In this document: piece after piece, positions 24,413 through 32,274 of the stretch
Position numbering within the stretch: the stretch's first letter is position 1
Layout of the letters: each line of letters begins with the position of its first letter
NCBI RefSeq assembly: GCF_042651425.1
Contig: NZ_JBHSCW010000010.1
Location: 141,081-205,080, forward strand
Source of the DNA: Fodinicurvata halophila
GTDB taxonomy: Bacteria > Pseudomonadota > Alphaproteobacteria > Kiloniellales > DSM-21159
DNA: 64,000 nucleotides
Direction of reading: 5' to 3'
Position numbers and translations under genes: made by a program
Notes under the pieces: generated by a model
The model's database searches: none
What the model was told of the DNA's origin: nothing
Seen by the model: the letters and a program-made list of their open reading frames with translations, nothing else

Positions 24413-25636
24413 ATGCTGCATTGGCTGACGAAACGGCGGGCGGCGCCGGTGGCGGGGCCGCGGGGCAATGGCGGTGGCTTCACCGGCCTGCTGCGCCAGG
24501 GGCCGGAGCTGGAGCTGCGGCCCATCCGCGGGCGGCGGCAGGCGCTGGAGGCCTATGCCGGCTGGGTCGCTGCGGCGGCCGGGGCGCTGGCCCAGGACGT
24601 GCGGGCCGCGCCCTGGGACCTCTGGCAAAGAAGTGGCCGCAAACGGCACTGGCGGCGGCTGGACGAGACGGAGATTCCGCCCCTGCTGCGCCGGCCCAAT
24701 GCACTACAGACCTGGGGCGACCTGCTGGAGCTGACGCAGCTGCACCTGGACCTGACGGGCGAGGCCTTCTGGCACCTGGTGACGGAACAGGACGGGCGTG
24801 GCCGCGCGCGGGTCACGGGGCTGCAGATCCTCTATCCGCAGTGGATCGAGGGGCCGGTGCTGGACCGCGCCGGTCTGGAGCTGGCGGGCTGGCGCCTGCA
24901 GGTGCCGGGTCGGGCGCCGCAGACCCTGCCGGCGCGCGACGTGATCTTCCTGCGCTATCCCCATCCGGCGGAGCCGCTGCGCGGCGCCTCGCCGGTGGAG
25001 GCGCTGGCCCTGTCGCACGAGCTGGACCAGCAGGCCCGGGCCTATGCCGGGGCGCTGCTGCGCAACCGGGCGACGCCGGAGCTGGTGATCACCAGCGCCG
25101 AGGAACTGACCAGCGAACAGGCCGACCTGATTCGCGAGCGCTGGCTGGACCGCTATCGCGACCCGGCGAGCGGGCCTGCGGTGCTGGGCCGCGGCGGGCA
25201 GGTGCAGCAGCTGGGCGGCCAGCTGAAGGACCTGGCCTTCCTGGAGCTGGCGCAACTGAGCCGCGACCAGGTCTTCGCCATCTACAAGCTGCCGGCCAGC
25301 AAGGTCGGCCTGACCACCGATGCCAACCGCGCCAACGCCGAGGCGGCGGACGCGACCTACAAGGAGAACGCCGTGCTGCCGCGCCTGCGTCGCATCGAGG
25401 AGGCGGTCAACCACGCCCTGCTGCCGCGGCTGGCGGAGGAGGCGGGGCCTCAGGGTAACGGCGCGGGGCGGCTGTGGTTCGAATTCGAGAGCCCGCTGCG
25501 CGAGGACCGCGAACACCTGCTGCGCCGGGCCGGGGAGCTGCTGGCCAACGGGGCCATCACCCTGGACCGCTATCGCGAGCTGCTGGGCGAGGACCCGGCG
25601 GGGGCGCGTGGCGAGGCCGAGGTTTCCGAGAGCTGA
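24413..25636 (+). CDS. HK97-type phage portal protein
   Basis: A 407-residue portal. The segments LLELTQLHLDLTGEAFWHLV, ARDVIFLRYPHPAEPLRGASPVEAL and LKDLAFLELAQLSRDQVFAIYKLPASKVGL (seen in pieces) are hallmarks of HK97-family portals, which form the dodecameric DNA channel at one capsid vertex. Start ATG 24413 has GGGAGG 5 bases upstream; GTG 24410 is possible. It is separated from terL by 13 bases and from the protease-capsid gene by 12, so the three are one operon. RcGTA gp3 counterpart. Confidence 0.94.
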   Translation: MLHWLTKRRAAPVAGPRGNGGGFTGLLRQGPELELRPIRGRRQALEAYAGWVAAAAGALAQDVRAAPWDLWQRSGRKRHWRRLDETEIPPLLRRPNALQTWGDLLELTQLHLDLTGEAFWHLVTEQDGRGRARVTGLQILYPQWIEGPVLDRAGLELAGWRLQVPGRAPQTLPARDVIFLRYPHPAEPLRGASPVEALALSHELDQQARAYAGALLRNRATPELVITSAEELTSEQADLIRERWLDRYRDPASGPAVLGRGGQVQQLGGQLKDLAFLELAQLSRDQVFAIYKLPASKVGLTTDANRANAEAADATYKENAVLPRLRRIEEAVNHALLPRLAEEAGPQGNGAGRLWFEFESPLREDREHLLRRAGELLANGAITLDRYRELLGEDPAGARGEAEVSES

Positions 25637-25648
25637 AGGGGAGGATGC

Positions 25649-27538
25649 ATGGAAGCTGAAATGGAGACAGTTGGCCAGACGGCCGGCGTGCTGCGCCGCG
25701 CCGAAGGAACGGCCCTGGCCGATGACGGCCGGCCGGGTGCGGAGGCGGAGGACCGGCGAGTGACCTTCCGCGCCATCGGGCCGGGGGTGGACCGCCACGG
25801 CACCCGCATCGACCCGCGCGGGGTGCGCACCGCCAACTTCGACCGCAACCCGGTCTTCCTCTGGGGCCACGACGGCTATGCCGCCCAGGGCAAGGCGCCG
25901 GCGCTGGACAGCGTGATCGGCCGGGTGGTGCGGCACAGCGCCGGGGCGGCGGGCTTCGACATCGTGGTGGAGTTCGCCGAGGAAACGGTGAACCCGCGCG
26001 CCGAACAGGCCCTGCGCCTGCTGCGCGCCGGCTTCCTGCAGGCCGTGTCGGTGGGCTTCATCCCCCTGGAGAGCCGGCAGGAGGAGGCACCGGGCGGGCG
26101 CTCGATCACGGTCTTCGAGGCCGTCGAGCTGCTGGAGGTCTCGCTGGTGCCCGTGCCCTCCAACCCCCAGGCGCTGGCGCTGCTGCGCGCCCTGGCGCCG
26201 ACAGACGATGCAGTGACAAGAGATCAACGTACAGCAAGGGAGTACAGCATGACGGCAGAGACTGAGACCCAGGCGCCGGAGCGCGCCGAGAGCCGGGAAG
26301 AAGCAGCGGGGGAGGCGGCGCTGACCGGCGCCGTGCAGCGCGAGGTGGCGGCCCTGCGCGGCAGCCTGCTGGCCGAACTGCAGGCCGGGGCGGCGCCCAC
26401 CGACGGCCGGGTGCGCGACCTGGAGGCGCGCCTGGGCACGGCCGAGGCGCAGCTGGCCGATGCGCGCGAGACACTGCGCCTGCAGCGGGCGGGGCCGCTG
26501 CTGCCCGGTGCGGCCGGGGGAAGCGGAACGGAGGCCTTTCGCGGCATCTTCCTGTCCGACCCCGGCGAGGTGCGGGCGCGGCTGGCCCAGCTGCGCTCGG
26601 GCGAGGCGGCGACACGGGCCATCGACTCCAGCCTGTTCACCGGCGGCGGCAAGCTGGCCGCCGAGACGGCCGACCGCTTCGTCGACTACCTGATCGAACA
26701 GCAGGTGGCCCTGTCGCGGGTCCAGGTGCGGCGGATGAACAGCCCCGAGGGGCATACCGACGAGCTGACGGTGACGGCGCGCCGCCTGCGCCGGGGCAGC
26801 GAGGGCACGGCGCCCACGCCGGCCGACGCCGTGGGCGTGCGCCGGCGCGGCCTGTCCACCGTGGAGGTGATCTGGGCCGAGGACGTGACCCTGACCTTCC
26901 TGGAGGACAACATCGAACAGCAGGACGCCGAACAGGCCATCGCCGGCCTGCTGGCCAAGGCCTTTGGCAACGACGTCAACGACCTGGCCTGGAACGGCGC
27001 CGAGGCCGAGAGCGGCGATCCCTTCCGCTCCATCAACGACGGCTGGATCGCCCTGGCCGAGGCCGATGCGGCGGTGAACGACCTGGACCTGGAGGACGTG
27101 GCCCACGGCATCGACGCCGACAGCTCGGCGCGCGATGTCCTGGCCCTGCTGCTGCGCCAGCAGCCCGTACGCTTTCGCGGACGTACGGACCAGGCGATCT
27201 TCGTGCCGGTGGCCTTCGCCGAACGCTATGCCGAGGAGACGGCGAGCCGCCAGACGGCCCTGGGCGACCGGGTGCTGGTGGGCGGCTTCCCCGAGCTGCG
27301 CTACTTCGGCATCCCGGTGATCCCCGAGCCGCACCTGAGCGGCGCTACGGGGACCCGCATCATGATGACACCGGCCGGCAACCTGTTCTTCGGCATCCAG
27401 CGGCAGATGACCGTGGACGGCCAGTGGCAGCCGCGCCGCCGGGTGGTGGAGTACACCATGACGGCGCGCACGGATTACCAGTACGCCACCGGCGAGGCCA
27501 TCGTGCTGGCCGACAACCTGCCGGCCCACCTGGCCTGA
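25649..27538 (+). CDS. Prohead protease / major capsid protein fusion
   Basis: A single 629-residue frame. Residues 35-190 form an HK97-type prohead protease (family S78) with H74 in LWGHD and S134 in QAVSVGF. After a linker with internal Met202 (MTAETET) follows a coiled-coil delta region at about 225-285, then the major capsid protein to the C-terminus (RFVDYLIEQQVAL, DLAWNGAEAESG, ELRYFGIPVIPEP). RcGTA encodes protease (gp4) and capsid (gp5) as separate genes. The fusion implies self-processing in the shell. An internal start at Met202 could also give free capsid, but a Shine-Dalgarno there (AAGGGAG) would need testing. An intrinsic terminator follows directly. Confidence 0.93.
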   Translation: MEAEMETVGQTAGVLRRAEGTALADDGRPGAEAEDRRVTFRAIGPGVDRHGTRIDPRGVRTANFDRNPVFLWGHDGYAAQGKAPALDSVIGRVVRHSAGAAGFDIVVEFAEETVNPRAEQALRLLRAGFLQAVSVGFIPLESRQEEAPGGRSITVFEAVELLEVSLVPVPSNPQALALLRALAPTDDAVTRDQRTAREYSMTAETETQAPERAESREEAAGEAALTGAVQREVAALRGSLLAELQAGAAPTDGRVRDLEARLGTAEAQLADARETLRLQRAGPLLPGAAGGSGTEAFRGIFLSDPGEVRARLAQLRSGEAATRAIDSSLFTGGGKLAAETADRFVDYLIEQQVALSRVQVRRMNSPEGHTDELTVTARRLRRGSEGTAPTPADAVGVRRRGLSTVEVIWAEDVTLTFLEDNIEQQDAEQAIAGLLAKAFGNDVNDLAWNGAEAESGDPFRSINDGWIALAEADAAVNDLDLEDVAHGIDADSSARDVLALLLRQQPVRFRGRTDQAIFVPVAFAERYAEETASRQTALGDRVLVGGFPELRYFGIPVIPEPHLSGATGTRIMMTPAGNLFFGIQRQMTVDGQWQPRRRVVEYTMTARTDYQYATGEAIVLADNLPAHLA

Positions 27539-27564
27539 ACCACACCACCCTATCCCCCTGACTG

Positions 27565-27602
27565 ACGGGCGGGTTCCTAGCGTGGACCCGCCCGTGCTTT
27601 TT
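27565..27602 (+). terminator. Intrinsic terminator after the capsid gene
   Basis: ACGGGCGGGT (27565-27574) and ACCCGCCCGT (27586-27595) form a perfect 10-bp stem with an 11-base loop, followed by GCTTTTT. It sits 27 bases beyond the capsid stop and would reduce transcription of the connector and tail genes relative to capsid. Confidence 0.9.
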
Positions 27603-27625
27603 CGCGCAAGGGAGTAGAAGTAACG

Positions 27626-28162
27626 ATGTCTTTACTAACGCAGGCGGAGCTGGCCGCCTTCGCCGGGGTGGAGGCGGGCCATCCGCGTCTGGAGGCGGCC
27701 GCGGAGTCCGCCGAGGCCTTGGTGGCGGCCTGGCTGGGCACGGCGTCGCTGACGGCGCGGCAGGTGACCTGCGAGATCGTGCCGCCGCGCCGGCGGCGCC
27801 TGCTGGAACTGCCGGAAGGACCGCTGAGCGCGCTCTCCTCTGTCGAGGTCGACGGGGCGGCGCTGGCGCCCGAGGGCTTCACGGCGCGGCCATGGGCCGT
27901 CTCGCGCGCCAGCGGCTTCCGTGCCGGCGTGCCGGTGACGCTAAGCTGGCAGTCGGGCTGGGGCGACGGCCCGGGCGAAGTGCCGCTGCCCGATGCCATC
28001 CGCCAGGCGCTGCGTCTGGTGGCGGGCAGCCTGCTGGGCCGCGGCGCCGATCTGAGCCGTGAAGAGGAACGCCTGGGCGACCAGCAGGTGACGCGCCGAC
28101 TGCAGGGCCAGGGTTTGCCCGGCGAGGCGCGCCTGTTGCTGCGGCCCTGGCGCAAGCCGTGA
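27626..28162 (+). CDS. Head-tail connector protein (gp6-like)
   Basis: A 178-residue protein of the phage head-tail connector/adaptor type. The helical N-terminus (LTQAELAAFAGVE, AAESAEALVAAWLG), the beta segment LELPEGPLSALSSVEVDG and the C-terminal helix DAIRQALRLVAGSLL match the gp6/gp15 adaptor fold. It would form the ring beneath the portal. AAGGGAG precedes the ATG at 27626. First gene after the capsid terminator. RcGTA gp6 counterpart. Confidence 0.85.
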   Translation: MSLLTQAELAAFAGVEAGHPRLEAAAESAEALVAAWLGTASLTARQVTCEIVPPRRRRLLELPEGPLSALSSVEVDGAALAPEGFTARPWAVSRASGFRAGVPVTLSWQSGWGDGPGEVPLPDAIRQALRLVAGSLLGRGADLSREEERLGDQQVTRRLQGQGLPGEARLLLRPWRKP

Positions 28163-28175
28163 GGGGGTGGGCGTG

Positions 28176-28502
28176 ATGATGGGATTGAACGCGCGCCTGA
28201 CCTGGCTGCGCCGGGTCGAGAGCCGCGACAGTGACGGCCGGTGGCAGGTGGACTGGCAGGAGGCGGGGCCGGTCTTCGGCCAGATTCAGCTGCGCCTGCC
28301 GGCCGGGGCGCCGGACGCGCCCTATGACGTGAGCGCCGTGACGGGACGCGCCTGGCTGCCCGGGCATCTGGCCCTGAAGCTCGGCGACCGCCTGCGCCAC
28401 GCCGGTGTGGACTACGAACTGCGTGCGCTGGTGCCCGCCGCCGGGCCTGACGGCCTGCAGCAGGCGCGGCTGGAGGCTGTGCGGCCGGAGGCGGGCTCAT
28501 GA
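28176..28502 (+). CDS. Phage head closure protein (gp7-like)
   Basis: A 108-residue, mostly beta protein beginning MMGLNARLTWLRRVESRDSDG and containing DVSAVTGRAWL and GDRLRHAGVDYEL. This follows the SPP1 gp16/head-closure family pattern, a small barrel that seals the connector. ATG 28176 is 8 bases after GAGGGG; ATG 28179 and GTG 28167 are alternatives. The stop overlaps the next start (ATGA). RcGTA gp7 counterpart by position. Confidence 0.8.
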   Translation: MMGLNARLTWLRRVESRDSDGRWQVDWQEAGPVFGQIQLRLPAGAPDAPYDVSAVTGRAWLPGHLALKLGDRLRHAGVDYELRALVPAAGPDGLQQARLEAVRPEAGS

Positions 28503-28933
28503 GCCTGTCGGCGGCGCTCTACGAACGCCTGAGCGGCGATGCCGAACTGGCCGCCCTGCTGCCCGCCTTTCATGGCGGGGCGGCGCTCTTCACCGCCCTG
28601 CCGGTGCCGGCGACGGCCCCCCTGCCGCTGCTGGTCATCGGGCGGCCGGAGCAGGAGACCAACCTGGACGTACAGGACGTACGCCTGGCGCGCCTGGGTG
28701 TCGTGCTCACCGCCTACGCGCGTCAGGAGGCGCCGGCCGAGGAGGTTGACGCGCCGCTACGGCGGGCGCGCCGCCTGCTGGAAGGCGCCGACTTTGCCTG
28801 GCCGGGCGGGGAACTGGCGGCGCTGACCTGCCGCGGGCCGCTGGCGGCACCGGCAGAGCGGCCCTGGCGCGCGGCCCGCCTGGAGGTCGAGGGCCTGTAC
28901 TTTACACAGCCTGAAGGAGGCAGCACGCCATGA
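28499..28933 (+). CDS. DUF3168 tail completion protein (gp8-like)
   Basis: A 144-residue protein of the DUF3168 family. It starts with SLSAALYERLSGDAEL, a typical opening, followed by PLPLLVIGRPEQETNL and a C-terminal beta half ending ARLEVEGLYF. The family acts as tail terminator or completion ring between connector and tail tube. ATGA overlaps couple it to both neighbours. RcGTA gp8 counterpart. Confidence 0.88.
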   Translation: MSLSAALYERLSGDAELAALLPAFHGGAALFTALPVPATAPLPLLVIGRPEQETNLDVQDVRLARLGVVLTAYARQEAPAEEVDAPLRRARRLLEGADFAWPGGELAALTCRGPLAAPAERPWRAARLEVEGLYFTQPEGGSTP

Positions 28934-29361
28934 GTCACCAGGCCTATCGCGGGCGCCTGGCCCGCCTGTACCTGGCCGACCTCCAGGACCCTGAGAGCTT
29001 CGAACTGGTGGCCGGGCTGCGCAGCAATGCGGTCAGCCTGGACAACGACCTGCAGGACGCCACCACCCTGGACTCCCAGGGCTTTCGCGAGCTGCTGCCC
29101 GATGCCGGGGTGCAGCGCCTGACCATCGAGGCCGAGGGCCTGGCCAACGACAGCGCCGCCTGGGCGCGCCTGCAGGCCAGCGCCGTGGCGCGGCAGGTGG
29201 AGCGCGCCCGCGTCACCTTCGACAACGGCGACCGCTTCCAGGGCGATGTCTGCATCGCCCGCTTCGTGCGCACCGGCAGCTACAACGAGGCCGAGACCTT
29301 CTCGCTGACCCTGGAGAGCAGCGGGCCGGTGAGCTTCACCACCGGGGGAGGCACGCCATGA
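28930..29361 (+). CDS. Major tail tube protein (TP901-1/gp9-like)
   Basis: A 143-residue beta-rich protein, the expected size of small tail tube subunits. LRSNAVSLDNDLQDATTLDSQGF (in part), FDNGDRFQGDVCIARF and ETFSLTLESSGPV follow the TP901-1/GTA major tail protein pattern. It would polymerise around the tape measure. Coupled by ATGA overlaps on both sides. RcGTA gp9 counterpart. Confidence 0.88.
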   Translation: MSHQAYRGRLARLYLADLQDPESFELVAGLRSNAVSLDNDLQDATTLDSQGFRELLPDAGVQRLTIEAEGLANDSAAWARLQASAVARQVERARVTFDNGDRFQGDVCIARFVRTGSYNEAETFSLTLESSGPVSFTTGGGTP

Positions 29362-29759
29362 GCGTGGGCGTGACGGGCAATCCCCAGCGCGGCGAGGTGG
29401 TGCTGACCCTGCAGGGCCGGCACCATCGCCTGCGCCCGACCTTCGCTTTCGTGGCCCGCGCCGAGGCGGCCCTGGGCCCACTGCCCGACCTGGCCGAACG
29501 CCTGGTCGCGGGCCAGGGCTGGCGCATCGGCGAGGTGGTCACTCTGCTGGCCCTGGCATTGGAGGAGGGGCCGGAGGCGCTGTCGGAGCCGGAGATCGAG
29601 GACCGCCTGCTGCGCGCGGGGGCGGCCCGTCTGCTGCCCGTGGCGGCACAACTGCTGATTCAGGCGCTGGCAGGTGAGGAACAGGAGGGAGGCGGCTCCG
29701 CCGAAGCCGCGCCGGGAAAGCCGGAAGACATGACTGGCGCATCGACTGGCGCCGCCTGA
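29358..29759 (+). CDS. GTA gp10-family tail protein
   Basis: A 133-residue protein with the GTA gp10 pattern: GVTGNPQRGEVVLTLQGRHHRLRPTF (in part) at the start, then FVARAEAALG and WRIGEVVTLLALALEEG. The last 25 residues are low-complexity Gly/Ser/Ala. Relatives precede the small tail chaperone in GTA clusters and may act with it in tail assembly. It overlaps the next gene by one base (TGATGG). Confidence 0.85.
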   Translation: MSVGVTGNPQRGEVVLTLQGRHHRLRPTFAFVARAEAALGPLPDLAERLVAGQGWRIGEVVTLLALALEEGPEALSEPEIEDRLLRAGAARLLPVAAQLLIQALAGEEQEGGGSAEAAPGKPEDMTGASTGAA

Positions 29760-29941
29760 TGGCGCTGGCCTTCGGGCGGTTGGGGCTCACCCCGGAGACC
29801 TTCTGGGCCATGACCCCGTGCGAGTTCACCGCCCTGCTGGAAGGCCGCGGCCTGCTGACACCGACCAACGGCGGCCTGTCGCGGGAAGAACTGGAATGTC
29901 TGGTGGCCTTGCTGGGAGAAAGCGCCTCTGGGTCCTGCTGA
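29759..29941 (+). CDS. Phage tail assembly chaperone (gp10.1-like)
   Basis: A 60-residue protein: ALAFGRLGLTPETFWAMTPCEFTALLEG fits the tail assembly chaperone small family seen after gp10 in alphaproteobacterial clusters. The frame is open upstream to about 29678 (with DWRRL just before Met), but contains no standard start there, so the ATG at 29759 is used; a non-canonical upstream start is possible. Followed by REP elements and a minus-strand gene, which cut the operon here. Confidence 0.8.
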   Translation: MALAFGRLGLTPETFWAMTPCEFTALLEGRGLLTPTNGGLSREELECLVALLGESASGSC

Positions 29942-29976
29942 CGCTTGGCGTCGGGAAGCATGCCAGCGGCGCCGCC

Positions 29977-30231
29977 GGTGCAAGAGACCTTTCGAGTGCG
30001 CTTCGCGCAGCCTCAAGGTGAAGGAAATTTTATGAAGGCGGGAGGTTTTTTTATTAATTATTGCAAATATTTAAGCCCTCTTCCCTTTTCCTCATGTTGA
30101 GGCGCTTTGCCGAAGGCAAAGCCTCGAAACAGGCTGGCACCGACTGATGGACCTGGCAAAATGCCAACGGCGCTGTTGGTGCCAAGCTGCTTCGAGGGCT
30201 TGACTTGCGTCAAGCCACCTCAGCATGACGG
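29977..30231. repeat. Three REP-like palindromes inside the tail gene cluster
   Basis: Copies at about 29977-30022 (+, diverged, TTTCGAGTGCG core), 30089-30142 (-, stem GCTTTGCC/GGCAAAGC) and 30178-30231 (+, stem GGCTTGAC/GTCAAGCC). AT-rich DNA (TTTTTTTATTAATTATTGC) lies between the first two. They fill most of the 326-base gap between the tail chaperone and the minus-strand two-TM gene. Confidence 0.8.
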
Positions 30232-30267
30232 TGGGTAGGGAGAGGGTTTGGAAGGATCAGGGGCGCA

Positions 30268-30777
30268 TCACCGCTCGTCATTGGCAGTGCCCGGCGTGCC
30301 CAGGACGGGTTCGCGGCGCTGTTTCTCCTGGCGGGCCGGCTTTTCGTTGCGCAGGCCGCGGAGGCGGCGGCTGCGCGTCTCCTCCTCGTCTTCGTCCTTG
30401 AGCGGCGGCTCGTCCGTCAACGGCGGTTCGCGGTGGGCCTTGCGTTCGCGCCTGGGCTCCTCAGGGGCCGGTTCCTCACGCGGGGCGGTGTCCCGGGCCG
30501 GGGCCTCGCGGACGGGCAGCTTTTCCAGGCTTTTCATCAGGGCCGCCTGCTGGGCCAGGATGCGGGCGAAGCCGTAGGACAGCAGCGCCAGGCTGAGCCA
30601 GGCGACCAGCCAGAAGCCGCTGGCCACCACCGGCGTGTTCATCACCAGCGTTGCGGTGCCGCTGGAGGGGCCGAAGATCTCTCCGGACAGGCCCTCGAAG
30701 ACGGCCACCCGCGCCAGCGGCAGGAAGGCGATCACCAACTGGGCGAGGCAGAAGAGGTAGAGCAGGAAGCGGGCCAT
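30268..30777 (-). CDS. Two-TM membrane protein with charged tail, inserted in the tail cluster
   Basis: A 169-residue protein with membrane segments at about residues 3-22 (FLLYLFCLAQLVIAFLPLA, in part) and 48-70 (ASGFWLVAWLSLALLSYGFA). The C-terminal 90 residues are hydrophilic, Glu/Arg/Pro-rich and probably cytosolic. ATG 30777 follows AGGGA; the frame remains open upstream but into antisense of the tape measure gene. It is transcribed against the tail genes and is not a known GTA part. Family not recognised. Confidence 0.7.
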   Translation of the reverse strand: MARFLLYLFCLAQLVIAFLPLARVAVFEGLSGEIFGPSSGTATLVMNTPVVASGFWLVAWLSLALLSYGFARILAQQAALMKSLEKLPVREAPARDTAPREEPAPEEPRRERKAHREPPLTDEPPLKDEDEEETRSRRLRGLRNEKPARQEKQRREPVLGTPGTANDER

Positions 30778-30905
30778 GCGTCTGTTTCCCTGGAAAGCCG
30801 CGAATGGCGCGAGCCTAGACCCAGCGGGCCGGCAAGGCAACGCGGGGACCCTGAAACAAAAATGGGAAGATTCCGTGACGTCCCCACGCGAAGAGGAGGT
30901 TGGGC

Positions 30906-31604
30906 ATGGCCGAGCTGTCGTCGCCCTATGGTCATGACGGGCGCCATGAGGCGCCGCCGCTGCGCCTGGAGGTGGACCTGGCGGACTATCGCCGGCAGCT
31001 GCAGGCCCTGCGCCGGGAGACCGAGGCCGAGCTGGGCCGGGTGCTGGAGGCATCGCCCGCCGGCCTGCCCGATCCCAAGGCGCTGGCGGAGCTGCGCCGG
31101 AGCCTGCTGCAGAGCCGTGAGGCGGCGCGCGGCCTGAACGGGGCCGCCGACGACCTGGGCACGGCCTTCGCCCGCGCCTTCGAGGGTGCAGCGCTGGAGG
31201 GCGGCAAGCTGTCCGAGGTGCTGCGCGGCCTGGTCGGCGACCTGCAGCGCATGACCCTGCGCCGGGTGCTGGACGGGCCGCTGGAGCAGCTGGGCCAGGG
31301 CGTGACGAACCAGCTGGGCGGTTTCCTGGGTAATCTGCTGCCGTTTGGTGGAACGCGGGCCAGCGGCGGGCCGGTGCGGCCGGGCCGTGCCTATCTGGTG
31401 GGCGAGCGCGGGCCCGAGGTCTTCCGGCCCGATGCTGGCGGACGCATCCTGCCCAATGCGGCGACGCGAGAGGCAGCGGGCGCGCCGCAGATCACCATCA
31501 ACATCCAGGCCCCCGGCGGCGATCCGCGCCGGGTGCGCCAGGCCGCCAGTCAGGCGGCGGTGCAGCTGGCCCGCATTGTCGAGAAGGGACGGCGCGATGC
31601 CTGA
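30906..31604 (+). CDS. Phage tail tape measure protein, short (gp11-like)
   Basis: A 232-residue tape measure. The helical N-terminal part (DYRRQLQALRRETEAELGRVLEA) is followed by GTAFARAFEGAALEGGKLSEVL and the lambda-GpH-type C-terminal motif GGPVRPGRAYLVGERGPEVF, with TINIQAPGG at the end. Because tape measure length sets tail length, a 232-residue protein predicts a short tail of roughly 35 nm; RcGTA gp11 is of similar size. A perfect GAGGAGG site precedes ATG 30906. Stop overlaps the DUF2460 gene by 8 bases. Confidence 0.9.
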   Translation: MAELSSPYGHDGRHEAPPLRLEVDLADYRRQLQALRRETEAELGRVLEASPAGLPDPKALAELRRSLLQSREAARGLNGAADDLGTAFARAFEGAALEGGKLSEVLRGLVGDLQRMTLRRVLDGPLEQLGQGVTNQLGGFLGNLLPFGGTRASGGPVRPGRAYLVGERGPEVFRPDAGGRILPNAATREAAGAPQITINIQAPGGDPRRVRQAASQAAVQLARIVEKGRRDA

Positions 31605-32274
31605 GCATTCCATTGAAGGCTTCGATCCGGGGGGATTCGACGACGTGGCCTTCCCGCTGGCGCTGGCCCGGGGGTCTGAGGGCGGGCCGGAGTTCAGCAC
31701 CGCCATCGTGGAGACCGCCTCGGGCCGCGAGCAGCGCAACCAGAACCGGGCGGCGGCGCGCCTGCGCTTCAATGCGGCGCGCGGGCTGCGCTCGGCCGCC
31801 GACCGCGACCTGCTGATGGACTTCTTCTATGCCCGCCGGGGCCGGGCGCGCGCCTTCCCGCTGCGCGACTGGGCCGACTACAAGTCCTGCCCGACGACGC
31901 AGGCGGTCAGTCCCACCGACCAGCTGCTGGGCCATGGCGACGGGGTGCGGCGGCGTTTCGCGCTGGTCAAGCGCTATGGCGCCGGGGCGGCCAGCTACCA
32001 GAGGCGCATCACCCTGCCGCAGGTGGACAGCCTGCGCGTGGCCCTGGACGGCGTGGAAGTGGACGGGGCCGAGGTGACGGCGGGCTGGAGCGTGGACCGC
32101 CTGGCCGGTGAGCTGGTCTTCGACAGCGCACCGGCAGCGGGCGTGGAGCTGCGTGCCGGCTTCATCTTCGACGTGCCGGTGCGCTTCGACAGCGACCGGC
32201 TGGAGGTCTCCTGGCTGGCGCCGGGCGGGCACGAGGTGGCCGAGGTGCCGCTGGTGGAGGTGATCCTGTCATGA
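31597..32274 (+). CDS. DUF2460 distal tail protein (gp12-like)
   Basis: A 225-residue protein matching DUF2460: FPLALARGSEGGPEFSTAIVETASGREQRNQ (in part), DLLMDFFYARRGRARAFPLRDWADY and the closing FDVPVRFDSDRLEVSW are characteristic. It forms the distal tail hub ring in GTA-type tails. ATG 31597 has AAGGGA upstream and overlaps the tape measure stop. The next gene starts in the ATGA of its stop. Confidence 0.93.
   Translation: MPEHSIEGFDPGGFDDVAFPLALARGSEGGPEFSTAIVETASGREQRNQNRAAARLRFNAARGLRSAADRDLLMDFFYARRGRARAFPLRDWADYKSCPTTQAVSPTDQLLGHGDGVRRRFALVKRYGAGAASYQRRITLPQVDSLRVALDGVEVDGAEVTAGWSVDRLAGELVFDSAPAAGVELRAGFIFDVPVRFDSDRLEVSWLAPGGHEVAEVPLVEVILS

Noticed and set aside
24704..27529. Long minus-strand open frame across portal and capsid genes
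   Set aside because: Antisense to two clear phage proteins; composition rich in Arg, Gly, Gln and His with no recognisable domain. The same holds for 1992-3710, 22639-24525, 31995-34103, 35531-37927 (all minus) and 11768-13582, 47714-49852 (plus).
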